Positions 18,046 to 27,569 are shown, numbered from the stretch's first letter. The stretch: DNA of 64,000 nucleotides from Neptuniibacter sp. 1_MG-2023 (GCF_030547185.1 NZ_JAUOQR010000008.1:1-64000), one strand, 5' to 3'. Notes: generated by a model from the letters alone, not told the origin. Made by a program: numbers and translations.

Positions 18046-18993
18046 GTGAATACCGCTGCGACACAGACCGCTTCAGTTACTGAACGTTTCGGTTTCATTC
18101 TTTTCTTTGCCACTGCCATTCACGCTATTGCTATCATTGGCATCACCTTTTCTGCGGACAACTACACTCCTCCCCAAAAAACCATTGAGATAACCTTAGC
18201 TCAACACCAGCAAAAAGAAGCCCCCAAAGAGGTTGATTTTATTGCTCAAGCCAATCAAACCGGCAGCGGCCAAAGTCTCAATAAACATCTGCCCACCAGC
18301 AATCAACAAGCGGACTTTCAAGATCTAAAAATCAATCCGCAAGCCGCCCAACAAGCGGCAATTGCACCCGCTAAAACTGAAATACAATCAGCACCAATTG
18401 AGAAAAAAACGGTATCTAAAGAGCAAAAAAAACCTCTACATACGAGTCAAGTGAAGAAGAAAGTCGTTACCACAACTCAACCGAGTCAGAAGAAAATTGC
18501 AAAAAAATCACAAAAACCACAAACACAACAACCGGCACCAGCAACACCGGTGGGCTCAACCTCACTACTCGCTCGGAGCTTAGAGATAGCGAGTTTACAA
18601 GCCGAGATAGATAATCATCGTCAACTCATGGCCAAGCAACCTAAAATTAGACGACTTACCTCTGCCTCTACAAAGAAAAGAGAAGACGCCCTATATTTAG
18701 AAAATTGGCGCAAGAAGATAGAGAGCATTGGTAATTTACACTACCCAGAAGAGGCACGGCGTAACAAAATGTATGGAAGTTTGCGCCTATTAGTAGCGAT
18801 AAAGCCTGATGGTGCAGTTAAAAGCATTGAGGTACTCGAATCCTCCGGTCAACCCATTCTTGATGATGCAGCCATTCGCATCGTGCGGCTGGCAGCTCCC
18901 TTCCAGCCATTCCCTGTAGAAATGAGAAAAAACACCGATCTTCTTGAGATAATTCGTACTTGGAAATTTGAGAAAAAAGCATACGTATACTAA
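18046..18993 (+). CDS. TonB-family energy transducer
   Basis: A 315-residue periplasm-spanning protein. One N-terminal membrane anchor (about residues 14-35) is followed by a long Gln/Lys/Pro-rich linker (about 45-175) and a C-terminal TonB domain (about 225-312; YPEEARRNKMYGSLRLLV, SSGQPILDDAAIRIVR). The GTG start at 18046 is the only start before the anchor. TonB proteins couple the ExbBD proton motor to outer-membrane receptors. In P. aeruginosa the TonB homologue next to gshB (TonB3) is needed for type IV pilus twitching, and pilT/pilU lie 4 kb away here, so a pilus-related role is a reasonable inference. No exbB or exbD is in the window. Confidence 0.88.
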   Translation: MNTAATQTASVTERFGFILFFATAIHAIAIIGITFSADNYTPPQKTIEITLAQHQQKEAPKEVDFIAQANQTGSGQSLNKHLPTSNQQADFQDLKINPQAAQQAAIAPAKTEIQSAPIEKKTVSKEQKKPLHTSQVKKKVVTTTQPSQKKIAKKSQKPQTQQPAPATPVGSTSLLARSLEIASLQAEIDNHRQLMAKQPKIRRLTSASTKKREDALYLENWRKKIESIGNLHYPEEARRNKMYGSLRLLVAIKPDGAVKSIEVLESSGQPILDDAAIRIVRLAAPFQPFPVEMRKNTDLLEIIRTWKFEKKAYVY

Positions 18994-19029
18994 GCCTTAA
19001 TACAGTGCATTTAATATGAGCCTCTACCT

Positions 19030-19602
19030 ATGACCTCTTCATGCTACTGTTTACGTAATCATTTTTTAATTTCAATGCCCCATTTAAATGATCTTAACTT
19101 CTCACAAACCGTCACTTATATTTGCGACCATAGCGAGTATGGCGCGCTTGGCTTAGTTGTTAATCGTCCTATTGGTTTAACCCTGATTGAACTATGCAAA
19201 CATCTCAACCTACCTTGCTCCTCAATGCCTAATCAACAAACAGAGATCTATAGCGGCGGCCCTCTCCACAGTGATCGTGGCTATGTATTACATAAAGCAG
19301 ACTCTCCTTTAGAGTGGACATCAAGCCATTTTATTGTCGACGATCTTTATCTCAGCACATCAACAGAAGCAATAGAAGCCGCGGCAGAAGGCCACTTCAA
19401 TCATGATTACTTAATCGCTTTGGGCTGCGCGAGTTGGGGACCGAATCAATTGGAAGAGGAGATGATTGATAATGTATGGTTAAGCTGCCCTGCAAATTCA
19501 GATATACTATTCGATATGCCTGCAGATAAACGGCTGCAGGCCGCAGCATCCGTTTTAGGCGTAGATCTTGACCTACTGTCAACACATTCGGGACACGCTT
19601 AA
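19030..19602 (+). CDS. yqgE: YqgE/AlgH family protein
   Basis: A 190-residue DUF179 protein of unknown biochemical role. Conserved segments are NHFLISMPHL, NFSQTVTYICDHSEYGALGLVVNRP, YSGGPLHSDRGYVLH and ALGCASWGPNQLEEEM. The Pseudomonas homologue AlgH has been linked to alginate regulation, but no mechanism is established. As in most gammaproteobacteria it sits immediately before ruvX. Confidence 0.95.
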   Translation: MTSSCYCLRNHFLISMPHLNDLNFSQTVTYICDHSEYGALGLVVNRPIGLTLIELCKHLNLPCSSMPNQQTEIYSGGPLHSDRGYVLHKADSPLEWTSSHFIVDDLYLSTSTEAIEAAAEGHFNHDYLIALGCASWGPNQLEEEMIDNVWLSCPANSDILFDMPADKRLQAAASVLGVDLDLLSTHSGHA

Positions 19603-19659
19603 GACTGATCGTTATAACGCAACTTAGTTGAGCCACAAGTTTTAAGGTTTTAAGCATAC

Positions 19660-20136
19660 ATGAGCAATTCTGTTAAGCAGGCATTGGCCTTTGACTTTGG
19701 CACTTTACGTATAGGTATAGCAACGGGCCAATCCATTACAGGCACCGCGACACCACTTGAACCTATAGCAGCTAGAGACGGCATACCCAACTGGGATCAA
19801 TTAGCCAAAATAATCTCTGATTGGGCTCCTGATGCGCTTATAATAGGCATCCCTCTTAACTATGACGGGACAATCAGTGATATGGCTTACCGTGCCCGTA
19901 AGTTTGCAAACCGCCTAAATGAACGCTACAAAATTCCATGTTTTTTGATGGATGAGCGTTTATCAACCGCCGAAGCCAAAGAGATACATTTCGCCGCAGG
20001 TGGTAGCGACAACTTCAAAAAAGAATCAGTCGACGGCATTGCTGCTCAACTTATTCTAGAAAGCTGGTTTAATTGTGATATTCGCATTCCCAGCCATACT
20101 CGTTTGGAAGAAGTATATGATCTCAAACACACTTAA
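19660..20136 (+). CDS. ruvX: RuvX/YqgF resolvase-like RNase H-fold nuclease
   Basis: A 158-residue RNase H-fold protein, also called Holliday junction resolvase-like YqgF, implicated in pre-16S rRNA 5' end maturation in E. coli. The motif [12 protein letters not shown] (residues 9-20) supplies the first catalytic Asp; [13 protein letters not shown] and [12 protein letters not shown] follow, and the C-terminal [14 protein letters not shown] carries the last Asp. The end overlaps the start of pyrR by 20 bases, suggesting translational coupling. Confidence 0.95.
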   Translation: MSNSVKQALAFDFGTLRIGIATGQSITGTATPLEPIAARDGIPNWDQLAKIISDWAPDALIIGIPLNYDGTISDMAYRARKFANRLNERYKIPCFLMDERLSTAEAKEIHFAAGGSDNFKKESVDGIAAQLILESWFNCDIRIPSHTRLEEVYDLKHT

Positions 20137-20632
20137 TGCTCTTGAGCTACTCGACAAAATGAAGCTGGAGCTTATTGACTTGCTAGCGCAAGGCAATAGA
20201 CCCGACCCACTTATGATCGGTATACATACGGGGGGCGCATGGCTCGCTCAAAAGTTACATAAAGACTTAGATATTCAAAGTCCTCTCGGCACTCTTGATA
20301 TATCCTTTCATCGGGATGATTTTGATCAAGCGGGCTTAAATCCAAAAGTTCAGCCATCCAATCTACCCTGCACAACAGAGGGACGGCACATCCTGTTAGT
20401 CGATGATGTCATTATGAGCGGTAGAACAATCCGAGCAGCGCTCAACGAGCTATTCGATTACGGACGCCCAGCCTCCGTTACCCTTATTACACTACTTGAT
20501 CTGCAACAACGAGAGCTTCCCATACAGGCTGATATTATTGGCAAGAATTTAATAATAGATCCAGATCAAATTGTAAAACTTACCGGTCCAGAGCCTCTTG
20601 CCCTGGAAATCCGCAACAGATCAAAAGACTGA
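20117..20632 (+). CDS. pyrR: PyrR pyrimidine regulatory protein/uracil phosphoribosyltransferase
   Basis: A 171-residue type I phosphoribosyltransferase-fold protein. The PRPP loop is [15 protein letters not shown] (about residues 95-109), and [13 protein letters not shown] (about 34-46) precedes it. I chose the ATG at 20117 because GGAAGAAG lies just upstream. In Bacillus PyrR binds pyr mRNA; in pseudomonads the gene heads pyrR-pyrB-pyrC' and regulates pyrimidine synthesis, while uracil phosphoribosyltransferase activity may be weak or absent. No attenuator hairpin is visible before pyrB, whose start is only 9 bases downstream. Confidence 0.93.
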   Translation: MISNTLNALELLDKMKLELIDLLAQGNRPDPLMIGIHTGGAWLAQKLHKDLDIQSPLGTLDISFHRDDFDQAGLNPKVQPSNLPCTTEGRHILLVDDVIMSGRTIRAALNELFDYGRPASVTLITLLDLQQRELPIQADIIGKNLIIDPDQIVKLTGPEPLALEIRNRSKD

Positions 20633-20641
20633 GTGAAGATC

Positions 20642-21646
20642 ATGCTTGAACACACGGATCCTAGTCAGGTTCAACTCACTAAAGATGGCGAGTTAAAACA
20701 CTTTATTACAACGGAATACCTCTCCCGAGAGGTGTTAACTGAAATACTAGATACCGCCGATTCTTTTGTAGATCTGGGTGCAAAACAGGTAAAAAAGGTT
20801 CCTCTGCTACGCGGAAAAACCGTCGTAAACCTATTTTTTGAAGCCAGCACCCGCACGCTATCAACTTTTGAACTCGCGGCCAAACGACTCTCTGCCGATG
20901 TACTTAATCTCAATATAAGCACCTCATCCACATCAAAAGGGGAAACATTAAAAGACACCTTAATGACCCTACATGCGATGCACTCAGATATGTTTGTTGT
21001 ACGCCATTCAAGCAGCGGAGCGGCCCATTTTATCGCAGAGCATGTTACCCCAGATGTTGCCGTAATCAATGCAGGGGATGGTCGCCATGCTCATCCAACC
21101 CAAGCGATGTTGGATATGCTTACCATTCGCCAAGCAAAAGGAGCATTTGAACCGCTATCTGTTGCTATTGTCGGTGACATTTTGCACTCACGGGTTGCTC
21201 GCTCACAAATTCACGCTCTACGCACATTAGGCGTGGAGGACATTCGCGTCATTGCACCGAATACTTTACTCCCTCGCCATATAGAAAGTCTTGGCGTGAA
21301 GGTCTACACCAACATGCAACAAGGCATTAAAGATGTAGATGTAGTAATGATGCTTAGGCTACAAAAAGAACGTATGAATAGCGCGCTGCTACCAAGCGAA
21401 AGTGAATTCTACAAACTGTACGGTTTAACTATGGATAAGTTAGCTCTAGCTAAGCCAGATGCGGTTGTAATGCACCCCGGCCCCATTAATCGCGGTGTCG
21501 AAATTGCCTCATCAGTGGCCGATTGTGATCGATCGCTGATTCTCGACCAAGTAACCAATGGCATTGCCGTTAGAATGGCAGTGATGTCTATGGCTGTAAG
21601 CGGACAAACAAAGAGCCGTTCCAATAATAATGGGACGGAGGTATAA
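20642..21646 (+). CDS. pyrB: Aspartate carbamoyltransferase catalytic subunit
   Basis: Condenses carbamoyl phosphate and aspartate to carbamoylaspartate, the committed step of pyrimidine synthesis. From the ATG at 20642 the protein has 334 residues, the same size as the Pseudomonas enzyme; an in-frame GTG at 20633 would add three. Carbamoyl-phosphate motifs are [16 protein letters not shown] (about 62-77), [11 protein letters not shown] and [15 protein letters not shown]. The aspartate-domain segment is [12 protein letters not shown]. The N-terminal extension is typical of the class A ATCases that form a dodecamer with a dihydroorotase-like partner. That partner is encoded five bases downstream. 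Confidence 0.96.
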   Translation: MLEHTDPSQVQLTKDGELKHFITTEYLSREVLTEILDTADSFVDLGAKQVKKVPLLRGKTVVNLFFEASTRTLSTFELAAKRLSADVLNLNISTSSTSKGETLKDTLMTLHAMHSDMFVVRHSSSGAAHFIAEHVTPDVAVINAGDGRHAHPTQAMLDMLTIRQAKGAFEPLSVAIVGDILHSRVARSQIHALRTLGVEDIRVIAPNTLLPRHIESLGVKVYTNMQQGIKDVDVVMMLRLQKERMNSALLPSESEFYKLYGLTMDKLALAKPDAVVMHPGPINRGVEIASSVADCDRSLILDQVTNGIAVRMAVMSMAVSGQTKSRSNNNGTEV

Positions 21647-21651
21647 GATTC

Positions 21652-22929
21652 ATGAATATCCTTATTAAAAACGGACGACTCATCGATCCAGCTAATAAGA
21701 TCGACAGCATTACTGATCTCTATATTTCCAATGGTCATATTGCCAGCATAAACACAGCGCCTGAAGGCTTTGTAGCTGATCAGTTAATCGATGCCAGTGA
21801 CAAAATTGTCTGCCCCGGTTTAATTGATATATGCGCCCACGCTCGCGAGCCAGGCCCATCTCAAAAAGGTTCTATAAAAACAGAATCAATGGCAGCGGTT
21901 GCCGGTGGGATCACTACGATGATCACCCCACCCACAACCAATCCCATTATCGACACACCCGCCGTTGCCAAGCTCATTAAAGATCGCTGCACAGAGGCAG
22001 GAAAACTTACTATTCATCCCATGGGTGCTTTAACAAAAGCACTTGAAGGCGAACAACTCGCGCCTATGCATGCACTTGCCTCCTCAGGCTGCATAGCTTT
22101 TACAAACAGCCGCAACGCTATTGCTAACTCCCTTGTGCTTACCCGCTGCTTAGAATACGCAGCTACTCACGACTTCCTAGTCGTATTTCAAGCCCAAGAT
22201 GCAGCGTTAGCACAGGGTGGCTGTATGCATGATGACAGCACTTGTACTCGCCTAGGCCTCAATGGTATTCCTGAGTCTGCAGAAACTGTCGAAGTCGCTC
22301 GCTGTTTGCTGCTAACAGAGCAAACAGGTGTAAGAGCACACTTTGGACAGCTTTCCTGTGAACGCTCCGTACGCATGATCGCAGAGGCGCAAGAGAGAGG
22401 CCTTCCGGTCACTGCTGATGTGTCTATTCAGAATTTATTGTTAACTGATGAAAACGTTAATGGCTTCAATAATAATTTCCACCTAATACCACCGCTTCGC
22501 AGCCAATTGGACAGAGCCGGTTTGATCCAAGGTTTGATAAGCGGCACGATTCAAGCGATCTGTTCCGATCATCAGCCCCACGAGCGGGCCGCTAAAGAAG
22601 CACCTTTTGCTGATACAGAGCCAGGTATGATTGGGCTTGAAACTTTACTATCTTTATCTTTATGGCTTGTAGAGCAAGAGATGTTAGACCTGCCACAACT
22701 GATTGAGAAACTAACACTAGCGCCAGCGGCTATATTAGGCTTAGACGCAGGTAATTTAGCCATTGGGCGTAAAGCAGATATATGTATTTTCGATCCTAAA
22801 GCAGAATGGAGACTGACGCCTGAAACCAGTTATTCCCGAGGCAAAAATACCCCGTTTATGGGCCATCAGCTAAAAGGAAAGGTAACAAATACACTTCATA
22901 ACGGCCAAGTTGTCTATTCAGCTAACTGA
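21652..22929 (+). CDS. pyrC': Inactive dihydroorotase-like protein PyrC' (ATCase partner)
   Basis: A 425-residue amidohydrolase-fold protein resembling dihydroorotase but lacking metal ligands. The usual D-x-H-x-H motif reads D59-I-C61-A-H63, so the first histidine is Cys. The later metal-binding histidines are Gln (Q180 in VFQAQDAAL, Q233 in FGQLSCER). Only the final SDHQPH with Asp306 is normal. In Pseudomonas and relatives such a protein (PyrC' or PyrX) is catalytically dead yet required to assemble active PyrB. The immediate pyrB neighbour here fits that role, and the functional dihydroorotase should be encoded elsewhere. Confidence 0.92.
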   Translation: MNILIKNGRLIDPANKIDSITDLYISNGHIASINTAPEGFVADQLIDASDKIVCPGLIDICAHAREPGPSQKGSIKTESMAAVAGGITTMITPPTTNPIIDTPAVAKLIKDRCTEAGKLTIHPMGALTKALEGEQLAPMHALASSGCIAFTNSRNAIANSLVLTRCLEYAATHDFLVVFQAQDAALAQGGCMHDDSTCTRLGLNGIPESAETVEVARCLLLTEQTGVRAHFGQLSCERSVRMIAEAQERGLPVTADVSIQNLLLTDENVNGFNNNFHLIPPLRSQLDRAGLIQGLISGTIQAICSDHQPHERAAKEAPFADTEPGMIGLETLLSLSLWLVEQEMLDLPQLIEKLTLAPAAILGLDAGNLAIGRKADICIFDPKAEWRLTPETSYSRGKNTPFMGHQLKGKVTNTLHNGQVVYSAN

Positions 22930-22955
22930 AGCTATAAGTTATATAAGTGACACAC

Positions 22956-22986
22956 AAAAAAGCCGGAGTGATTACGCCGGCTTTTT
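22956..22986. terminator. Bidirectional terminator between pyrC' and pilU
   Basis: AAAAAGCCGG (22956-22965) pairs with CCGGCTTTTT (22977-22986). The T runs on both strands suit the convergent genes pyrC' and pilU. Confidence 0.92.
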
Positions 22987-23009
22987 GACAACATGCAATC
23001 TATTAAAAA

Positions 23010-24176
23010 CTACATCCCACTGACGTTAGCATCACCTTCGTTATGAAGGTAATCTTCCTCTTCCTGAAGGTGGAAAGATTGACCATCATCCTCCATCCCT
23101 AAACCTGGATTTGTGTCCGCATTGAGCTTAATCATCAAACGAAGATCATTAGGTGAATCCGCATGGGCCAAAGCCACGTCATAGGTAATCTCACCATCTT
23201 TGTAGAGCGCAAAAAGAGCCTGATCAAACGTCTGCATCCCCAAGTTGGTAGATTTTTTCACCACCTCTTTAATCTCGTGGACTTCACCTTTACGAATAAG
23301 GTCTTGAATCAAAGGCGTGTTAATCAAAACCTCGATCGCAGCACGACGTCCTTTGCCATCCTTAGTCGGTAGTAACTGCTGGGCGATAATCGCTTTAAGG
23401 TTTAATGACAGATCCATCCATAACTGGTCATGGTGTTCTGCTGGAAAGAAACTAATCACACGGTCTAAAGCTTGGTTCGCATTATTCGCATGTAAGGTGG
23501 CCAACGTAAGATGACCCGTTTCAGCAAAGACAATACCATGCTGCATCGTTTCCCGCGTACGAATCTCACCCATCAAAATCACATCAGGTGCTTGGCGCAA
23601 AGTATTTTTCAACGCCGTATCGAAAGACTCTGTATCTATACCCACTTCGCGTTGAGTAATGATACTTTGCTTATGCTCATGAATATATTCAATAGGATCT
23701 TCGATCGTGATGATATGGCCTCGATGATTGGTATTACGATAATCAATCATTGATGCCAATGAGGTCGATTTACCGGTTGAGGTTCCACCTACAAACAAAA
23801 TCAAACCTCGCTTAGTCATAGCAAGATCACGGAGAATAGGAGGGAGATTCAACTCTTCTAAACTAGGGATATGATTATTAATTTTCCTAAGGACCATACC
23901 CGCTGAGTTTCGCTGAAAAAATGCAGAAACACGGAATCGACCTAAGCCCGGCGCACTGATTGCAAAATTACATTCGTGCGAACCTTCGAACTCGGCCAAC
24001 TGTTTATCATTCATCGTGCTATAAACTAACGCCCGTGCCTGAGAAGGCTTTAACGTATCTTTAGTTAACGGCTTTAACGTACCATCGACCTTAATCGTCG
24101 GACGTGCGCCCGCTGTCACGAAGAGATCCGAAGCATCCCTTTCTACCATTACTTTCAGTAATTGCGTAAAATCCAC
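23010..24176 (-). CDS. pilU: Type IV pilus retraction ATPase PilU
   Basis: A 388-residue secretion-superfamily hexameric ATPase that assists PilT in pilus retraction and twitching at the inner membrane. It has an N-terminal PAS-like region (about 1-100) and a RecA-like domain with Walker A GTSTGKST (residues 131-138). Here most PilT-type loops read G-x-T-G-S-G-K-S; the GxxxxGK[ST] rule is still met. The Walker B region is VILMGEIRTRETM and the His box contains TGHLTLATLHANNANQALDR. The acidic C-terminal tail (EMEDDGQSFHLQEEEDYL-like) is typical of PilU. It lies 33 bases after pilT, in the same transcript. Confidence 0.95.
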   Translation of the reverse strand: MDFTQLLKVMVERDASDLFVTAGARPTIKVDGTLKPLTKDTLKPSQARALVYSTMNDKQLAEFEGSHECNFAISAPGLGRFRVSAFFQRNSAGMVLRKINNHIPSLEELNLPPILRDLAMTKRGLILFVGGTSTGKSTSLASMIDYRNTNHRGHIITIEDPIEYIHEHKQSIITQREVGIDTESFDTALKNTLRQAPDVILMGEIRTRETMQHGIVFAETGHLTLATLHANNANQALDRVISFFPAEHHDQLWMDLSLNLKAIIAQQLLPTKDGKGRRAAIEVLINTPLIQDLIRKGEVHEIKEVVKKSTNLGMQTFDQALFALYKDGEITYDVALAHADSPNDLRLMIKLNADTNPGLGMEDDGQSFHLQEEEDYLHNEGDANVSGM

Positions 24177-24209
24177 GCTCTTCTCCTAAACTCCAGCTAA
24201 GCCACGAAA

Positions 24210-25244
24210 TTAGAACTGCTGCGGATTTGCCGCACGCTCTCTGGCCGTTTCTCGGGATATCATACCTTTTTGAACCAACTCTTGCAGAGATTGATCGAGG
24301 GTTTTCATGCCAAACGAAGCGCCCGTCTGAATAGCAGAATACATCTGAGCAACTTTAGCCTCACGAATTAAGTTACGAATGGCAGGTGTACCAATCATAA
24401 TCTCATGTGCAGCAACACGCCCGCCTTTAGGTTTTTTCAACAAGGTTTGTGAAATAACTCCCATCAGCGACTCCGATAACATAGAGCGCACCATATCTTT
24501 TTCGGCAGCAGGGAAAACATCGATCACACGGTCAATTGTTTTAGCCGCCGAGGTGGTATGTAGGGTTCCAAATACAAGATGCCCTGTTTCTGCGGCGGTT
24601 AAAGCAAGACGAATAGTTTCTAAATCTCGCATCTCACCAACAAGAATAATATCCGGGTCTTCACGCAAAGCCGAGCGCAACGCATTCGAGAAACTATGGG
24701 TATCTCTATGCACTTCTCGCTGGTTCACCAAACATTTCTTACTTTCGTGTACAAACTCAATCGGATCTTCAATCGTAAGAATATGATCTGCACGGGTATC
24801 GTTCACATAATCGATCATTGCCGCAAGGGTTGTACTTTTACCCGACCCTGTAGGCCCCGTTACCAGCACAAGTCCTCGGGGCAGATCAGATAGGTCTCTG
24901 AAAACCTTCCCCATATCTAAGTCATCTAAGGTTAAAACCTTACTAGGAATAGTACGAAAAACAGCACCCGCACCGCGATTTTGGTTAAACGCATTAACAC
25001 GAAATCGAGCTAAGCCCGGTACTTCAAACGAAAAATCGGTTTCAAGCGTATCTTCATACTCTTTACGCTGTTTGTCGTTCATAATGTCATAAATCAGCGT
25101 ATGCACCTGTTTATGATCTAAGGAGGGAAGCTTAATACGACGAACCTCGCCATCGACACGAATAATGGGAGGCATACCAGCAGAAATATGTAGGTCAGAC
25201 GCGCCTTGCTGTACGGTAAATGATAAAAGTTCGGTAATATCCAT
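24210..25244 (-). CDS. pilT: Type IV pilus retraction ATPase PilT
   Basis: The 344-residue hexameric motor that depolymerises type IV pili and drives twitching motility. Visible motifs are Walker A GPTGSGKST with Lys136, the Asp box EDPIEFVH, Walker B ILVGEMRDLETI, the His box TGHLVFGTLHTTSAAKTIDR and the retraction-specific AIRNLIREAK near residue 286. It is the first gene of pilT-pilU and divergent from yggS, the conserved order in Pseudomonas-like genomes. Confidence 0.97.
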   Translation of the reverse strand: MDITELLSFTVQQGASDLHISAGMPPIIRVDGEVRRIKLPSLDHKQVHTLIYDIMNDKQRKEYEDTLETDFSFEVPGLARFRVNAFNQNRGAGAVFRTIPSKVLTLDDLDMGKVFRDLSDLPRGLVLVTGPTGSGKSTTLAAMIDYVNDTRADHILTIEDPIEFVHESKKCLVNQREVHRDTHSFSNALRSALREDPDIILVGEMRDLETIRLALTAAETGHLVFGTLHTTSAAKTIDRVIDVFPAAEKDMVRSMLSESLMGVISQTLLKKPKGGRVAAHEIMIGTPAIRNLIREAKVAQMYSAIQTGASFGMKTLDQSLQELVQKGMISRETARERAANPQQF

Positions 25245-25330
25245 AACGTTCCTGTAAACCGGAGCTGCTTTTATTTATGTTAGTTCTAGCAGAAAGCCGC
25301 GCGCAATCCAATCGCTTAGGTCACAAATAT

Positions 25331-26020
25331 ATGTCAAGAATAGCAGAGAACCTAATTAAGGTTCACCAACAACTTGAAATTAACGCCCAAAACGCCCAAC
25401 GAACAGCGAACGAAATAACCTTGCTTGCTGTCAGCAAAACGCGCCCACCAGAAGATCTAATAGAAGCCTATCAGAACGGGCAACGGGATTTTGGAGAAAA
25501 TTACCTCCAAGAAAGCCTTGATAAAATTGTAGAATTAAAGGATCTCGATATCTGTTGGCACTTTATTGGCCCAATTCAATCCAATAAAACCAAAGCGATT
25601 GCGGAAAATTTTACTTGGGTGCATACAGTAGAGCGCTTAAAAATAGCACAGCGCCTTTCAGCGCAACGTCCAACAACCCTCCCACCACTAAATATCTGTC
25701 TACAAGTAAATATTAGCGAGGAAGAGAGTAAATCCGGTTGTTTACCTGAAGAGTTACCCGCTCTAGCCGCTGATATTAACGGCTTACCTAACCTCTGTTT
25801 GCGAGGTTTAATGGCTATTCCGAAAGCAACAAATGATATTAATGAGCAAAAAGCAGCCTTTGCTAAGATGAAAGCCCTGCAACTTGAATTACAAGCGATT
25901 TACCCTCACCTTGATACATTATCTATGGGTATGTCTGGCGATATGGATACAGCCATTGCAGAAGGTGCAACCATCGTTAGAATAGGCACCGCTATTTTTG
26001 GACAACGGCAGAAAAAATAG
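25331..26020 (+). CDS. yggS: PLP homeostasis protein YggS
   Basis: A 229-residue PLP-binding protein of the alanine-racemase N-terminal fold. It lacks a known enzymatic activity and keeps intracellular PLP and amino/keto acid pools balanced. The PLP lysine is in LLAVSKTRP (about residue 37); GENYLQE, WHFIGPIQSNK and the C-terminal SMGMSGDMDTAIAEGATIVRIGTAIFG are conserved. I use the ATG at 25331 because it matches the family N terminus (MSRIAENLIKV) and length; an upstream in-frame ATG at 25277 would add 18 unconserved residues. It is followed by proC, as in many genomes. Confidence 0.95.
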   Translation: MSRIAENLIKVHQQLEINAQNAQRTANEITLLAVSKTRPPEDLIEAYQNGQRDFGENYLQESLDKIVELKDLDICWHFIGPIQSNKTKAIAENFTWVHTVERLKIAQRLSAQRPTTLPPLNICLQVNISEEESKSGCLPEELPALAADINGLPNLCLRGLMAIPKATNDINEQKAAFAKMKALQLELQAIYPHLDTLSMGMSGDMDTAIAEGATIVRIGTAIFGQRQKK

Positions 26021-26080
26021 TACGACAAGTAATAAGCTTGAAATGAACACCCCATTAAATTTATCAGTAAGGAACTAACT

Positions 26081-26908
26081 GTGAACTCACAACCCATTCT
26101 TGCATTTATCGGTGTTGGCAATATGGCTCGCGCTATTATTGGCGGCCTCATTAGTAACGGTTATCCAGCAGATAAGATATGGGCAAGTGAACCAGATATC
26201 ACAGGCTTAGCTGACCTTGCTGAACAAGGTTTACAAACTACATCAGATAATAACCTAGCTGTAGCCGCCGCCGATTTAGTTGTATTGGCAGTTAAACCTC
26301 AAGTATTAAAAACCGTCGCGTTACATATTGCTCCGGCAGTCCAAAAACATAAACCGTTAATCGTTTCCATTGCTGCAGGCATCATGGCACCCAGTATTGA
26401 TAAATGGTTAGGAGGCGATATAGCCATTGTTCGTTGCATGCCAAACACACCAGCCTTAGTACAAACAGGTGCCAGCGGTTTATATGCTAATAATCAAGTT
26501 ACTACGGCACAACGCTTACAAGCAGAAACCGTCATGCAAGCAACTGGGATCACGATCTGGGTTGATGAGGAATCTCAACTTGATGCAGTAACAGCCATCT
26601 CAGGCTCAGGTCCGGCTTACTATTTCTTAGTTATGGAATCTATGATTGCAGCGGGTAAAAACCTAGGCCTATCCGAGGAAACAGCGACTCAACTTACACT
26701 ACAAACGGCACTCGGCGCTGCCAAAATGGCCTTAAGCAGTGATGTAGAGCCGGATGAACTACGTCGTCGCGTCACATCACCTAAAGGCACAACGGAACAA
26801 GCTATATTGCGCTTTATAGACGGCGGCCTTCCTGAGCTATTTGATACGGCAATGAAAGCCTGTAACGATCGCTCAGTTGAACTAGCCGAGGAATTGGGCA
26901 AAGATTAA
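26081..26908 (+). CDS. proC: Pyrroline-5-carboxylate reductase
   Basis: Catalyses the NAD(P)H-dependent last step of proline synthesis. The 275 residues carry the N-terminal Rossmann motif IGVGNMARAIIGGL (residues 8-21), VLAVKPQVL (about 69-77), RCMPNTPALV and the signature AISGSGPAYYFLVMESMI (about 168-185). The C-terminal RRRVTSPKGTTEQAI binds substrate. The start is a GTG preceded by AAGGAA. It lies 60 bases after yggS. Confidence 0.97.
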   Translation: MNSQPILAFIGVGNMARAIIGGLISNGYPADKIWASEPDITGLADLAEQGLQTTSDNNLAVAAADLVVLAVKPQVLKTVALHIAPAVQKHKPLIVSIAAGIMAPSIDKWLGGDIAIVRCMPNTPALVQTGASGLYANNQVTTAQRLQAETVMQATGITIWVDEESQLDAVTAISGSGPAYYFLVMESMIAAGKNLGLSEETATQLTLQTALGAAKMALSSDVEPDELRRRVTSPKGTTEQAILRFIDGGLPELFDTAMKACNDRSVELAEELGKD

Positions 26909-27023
26909 CAGACAAAACCTAATATAAAGTTCAACTCGATGAGACAAGCTTCTATACTCTTATTACTCTGCAAAGCAGGAGAGGCTGTTCTCTTTAACTT
27001 AATTTAGTCATACAGGAATTATT

Positions 27024-27569
27024 ATGGCACAGGATCCAATCATTCTGATTATCCGAACACTAGGCGAGATGTACGCGTTTATAGTTGTCCTTCGCTTTTT
27101 GTTACAGGTATCCCATGCTGACTATTACAATCCGATTTCACAAGCGATCGCTAAATTGACTAATGTCCCTATTTTAGCCATGGGCCGTATCATTCCGCGT
27201 ATAGGTAAAATCGACCCCTCGGCCCTGCTTTATGCCGTCGCCGTGAAGATGGCCGTAGTTACTCTGCTTGTTCTTGTATCAGGCTTAGCTATGCCTAATA
27301 TCCTACAGCTATCAATGTACTCTGTTGTAGGTGTAATCGATGCAATTTTGAATATCTACTTCTGGGCTGTGCTAGCCTCTGTAGTTATCAGCTGGATTGC
27401 TCCAGGGAGCTATCATCCGGGCCCTCAGTTGATTCAACAGTTAACAGAACCCGTATTCTCTTTAGCCCGTAAAGTGATCCCGCCTATTGGTGGTTTAGAT
27501 CTATCGCCCATTCTAATCTTTATCATCATCCAAATTTTACAGTCTCAATTAGGTAGGTTGCTTTATTAA
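27024..27569 (+). CDS. yggT: YggT family membrane protein
   Basis: A 181-residue inner-membrane protein made of two YggT repeats, each with paired hydrophobic segments (about 7-27, 64-92 in the first; 95-125, 155-177 in the second). The repeat signature RFLLQVSHADYYNPISQAI recurs in degenerate form as VISWIAPGSYHPGPQLIQQL. Relatives have been connected to osmotic or potassium tolerance and to cell division in other lineages; the biochemical role is unknown. AGGAA precedes the ATG. Its stop codon overlaps the presumed ATT start of yggU. Confidence 0.93.
   Translation: MAQDPIILIIRTLGEMYAFIVVLRFLLQVSHADYYNPISQAIAKLTNVPILAMGRIIPRIGKIDPSALLYAVAVKMAVVTLLVLVSGLAMPNILQLSMYSVVGVIDAILNIYFWAVLASVVISWIAPGSYHPGPQLIQQLTEPVFSLARKVIPPIGGLDLSPILIFIIIQILQSQLGRLLY

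Noticed and set aside
20075-20116. Longer start for pyrR inside ruvX
   Set aside because: The extra 14 residues are not like other PyrR proteins, and GGAAGAAG precedes the ATG at 20117.
20633-20660. PyrR-type attenuator before pyrB
   Set aside because: Only nine bases separate pyrR and the pyrB start; there is no room for an anti-terminator structure.
25277-25330. Longer N terminus of yggS
   Set aside because: The added 18 residues (rich in S/R/Q) do not match the family, whose N terminus begins at the ATG at 25331.
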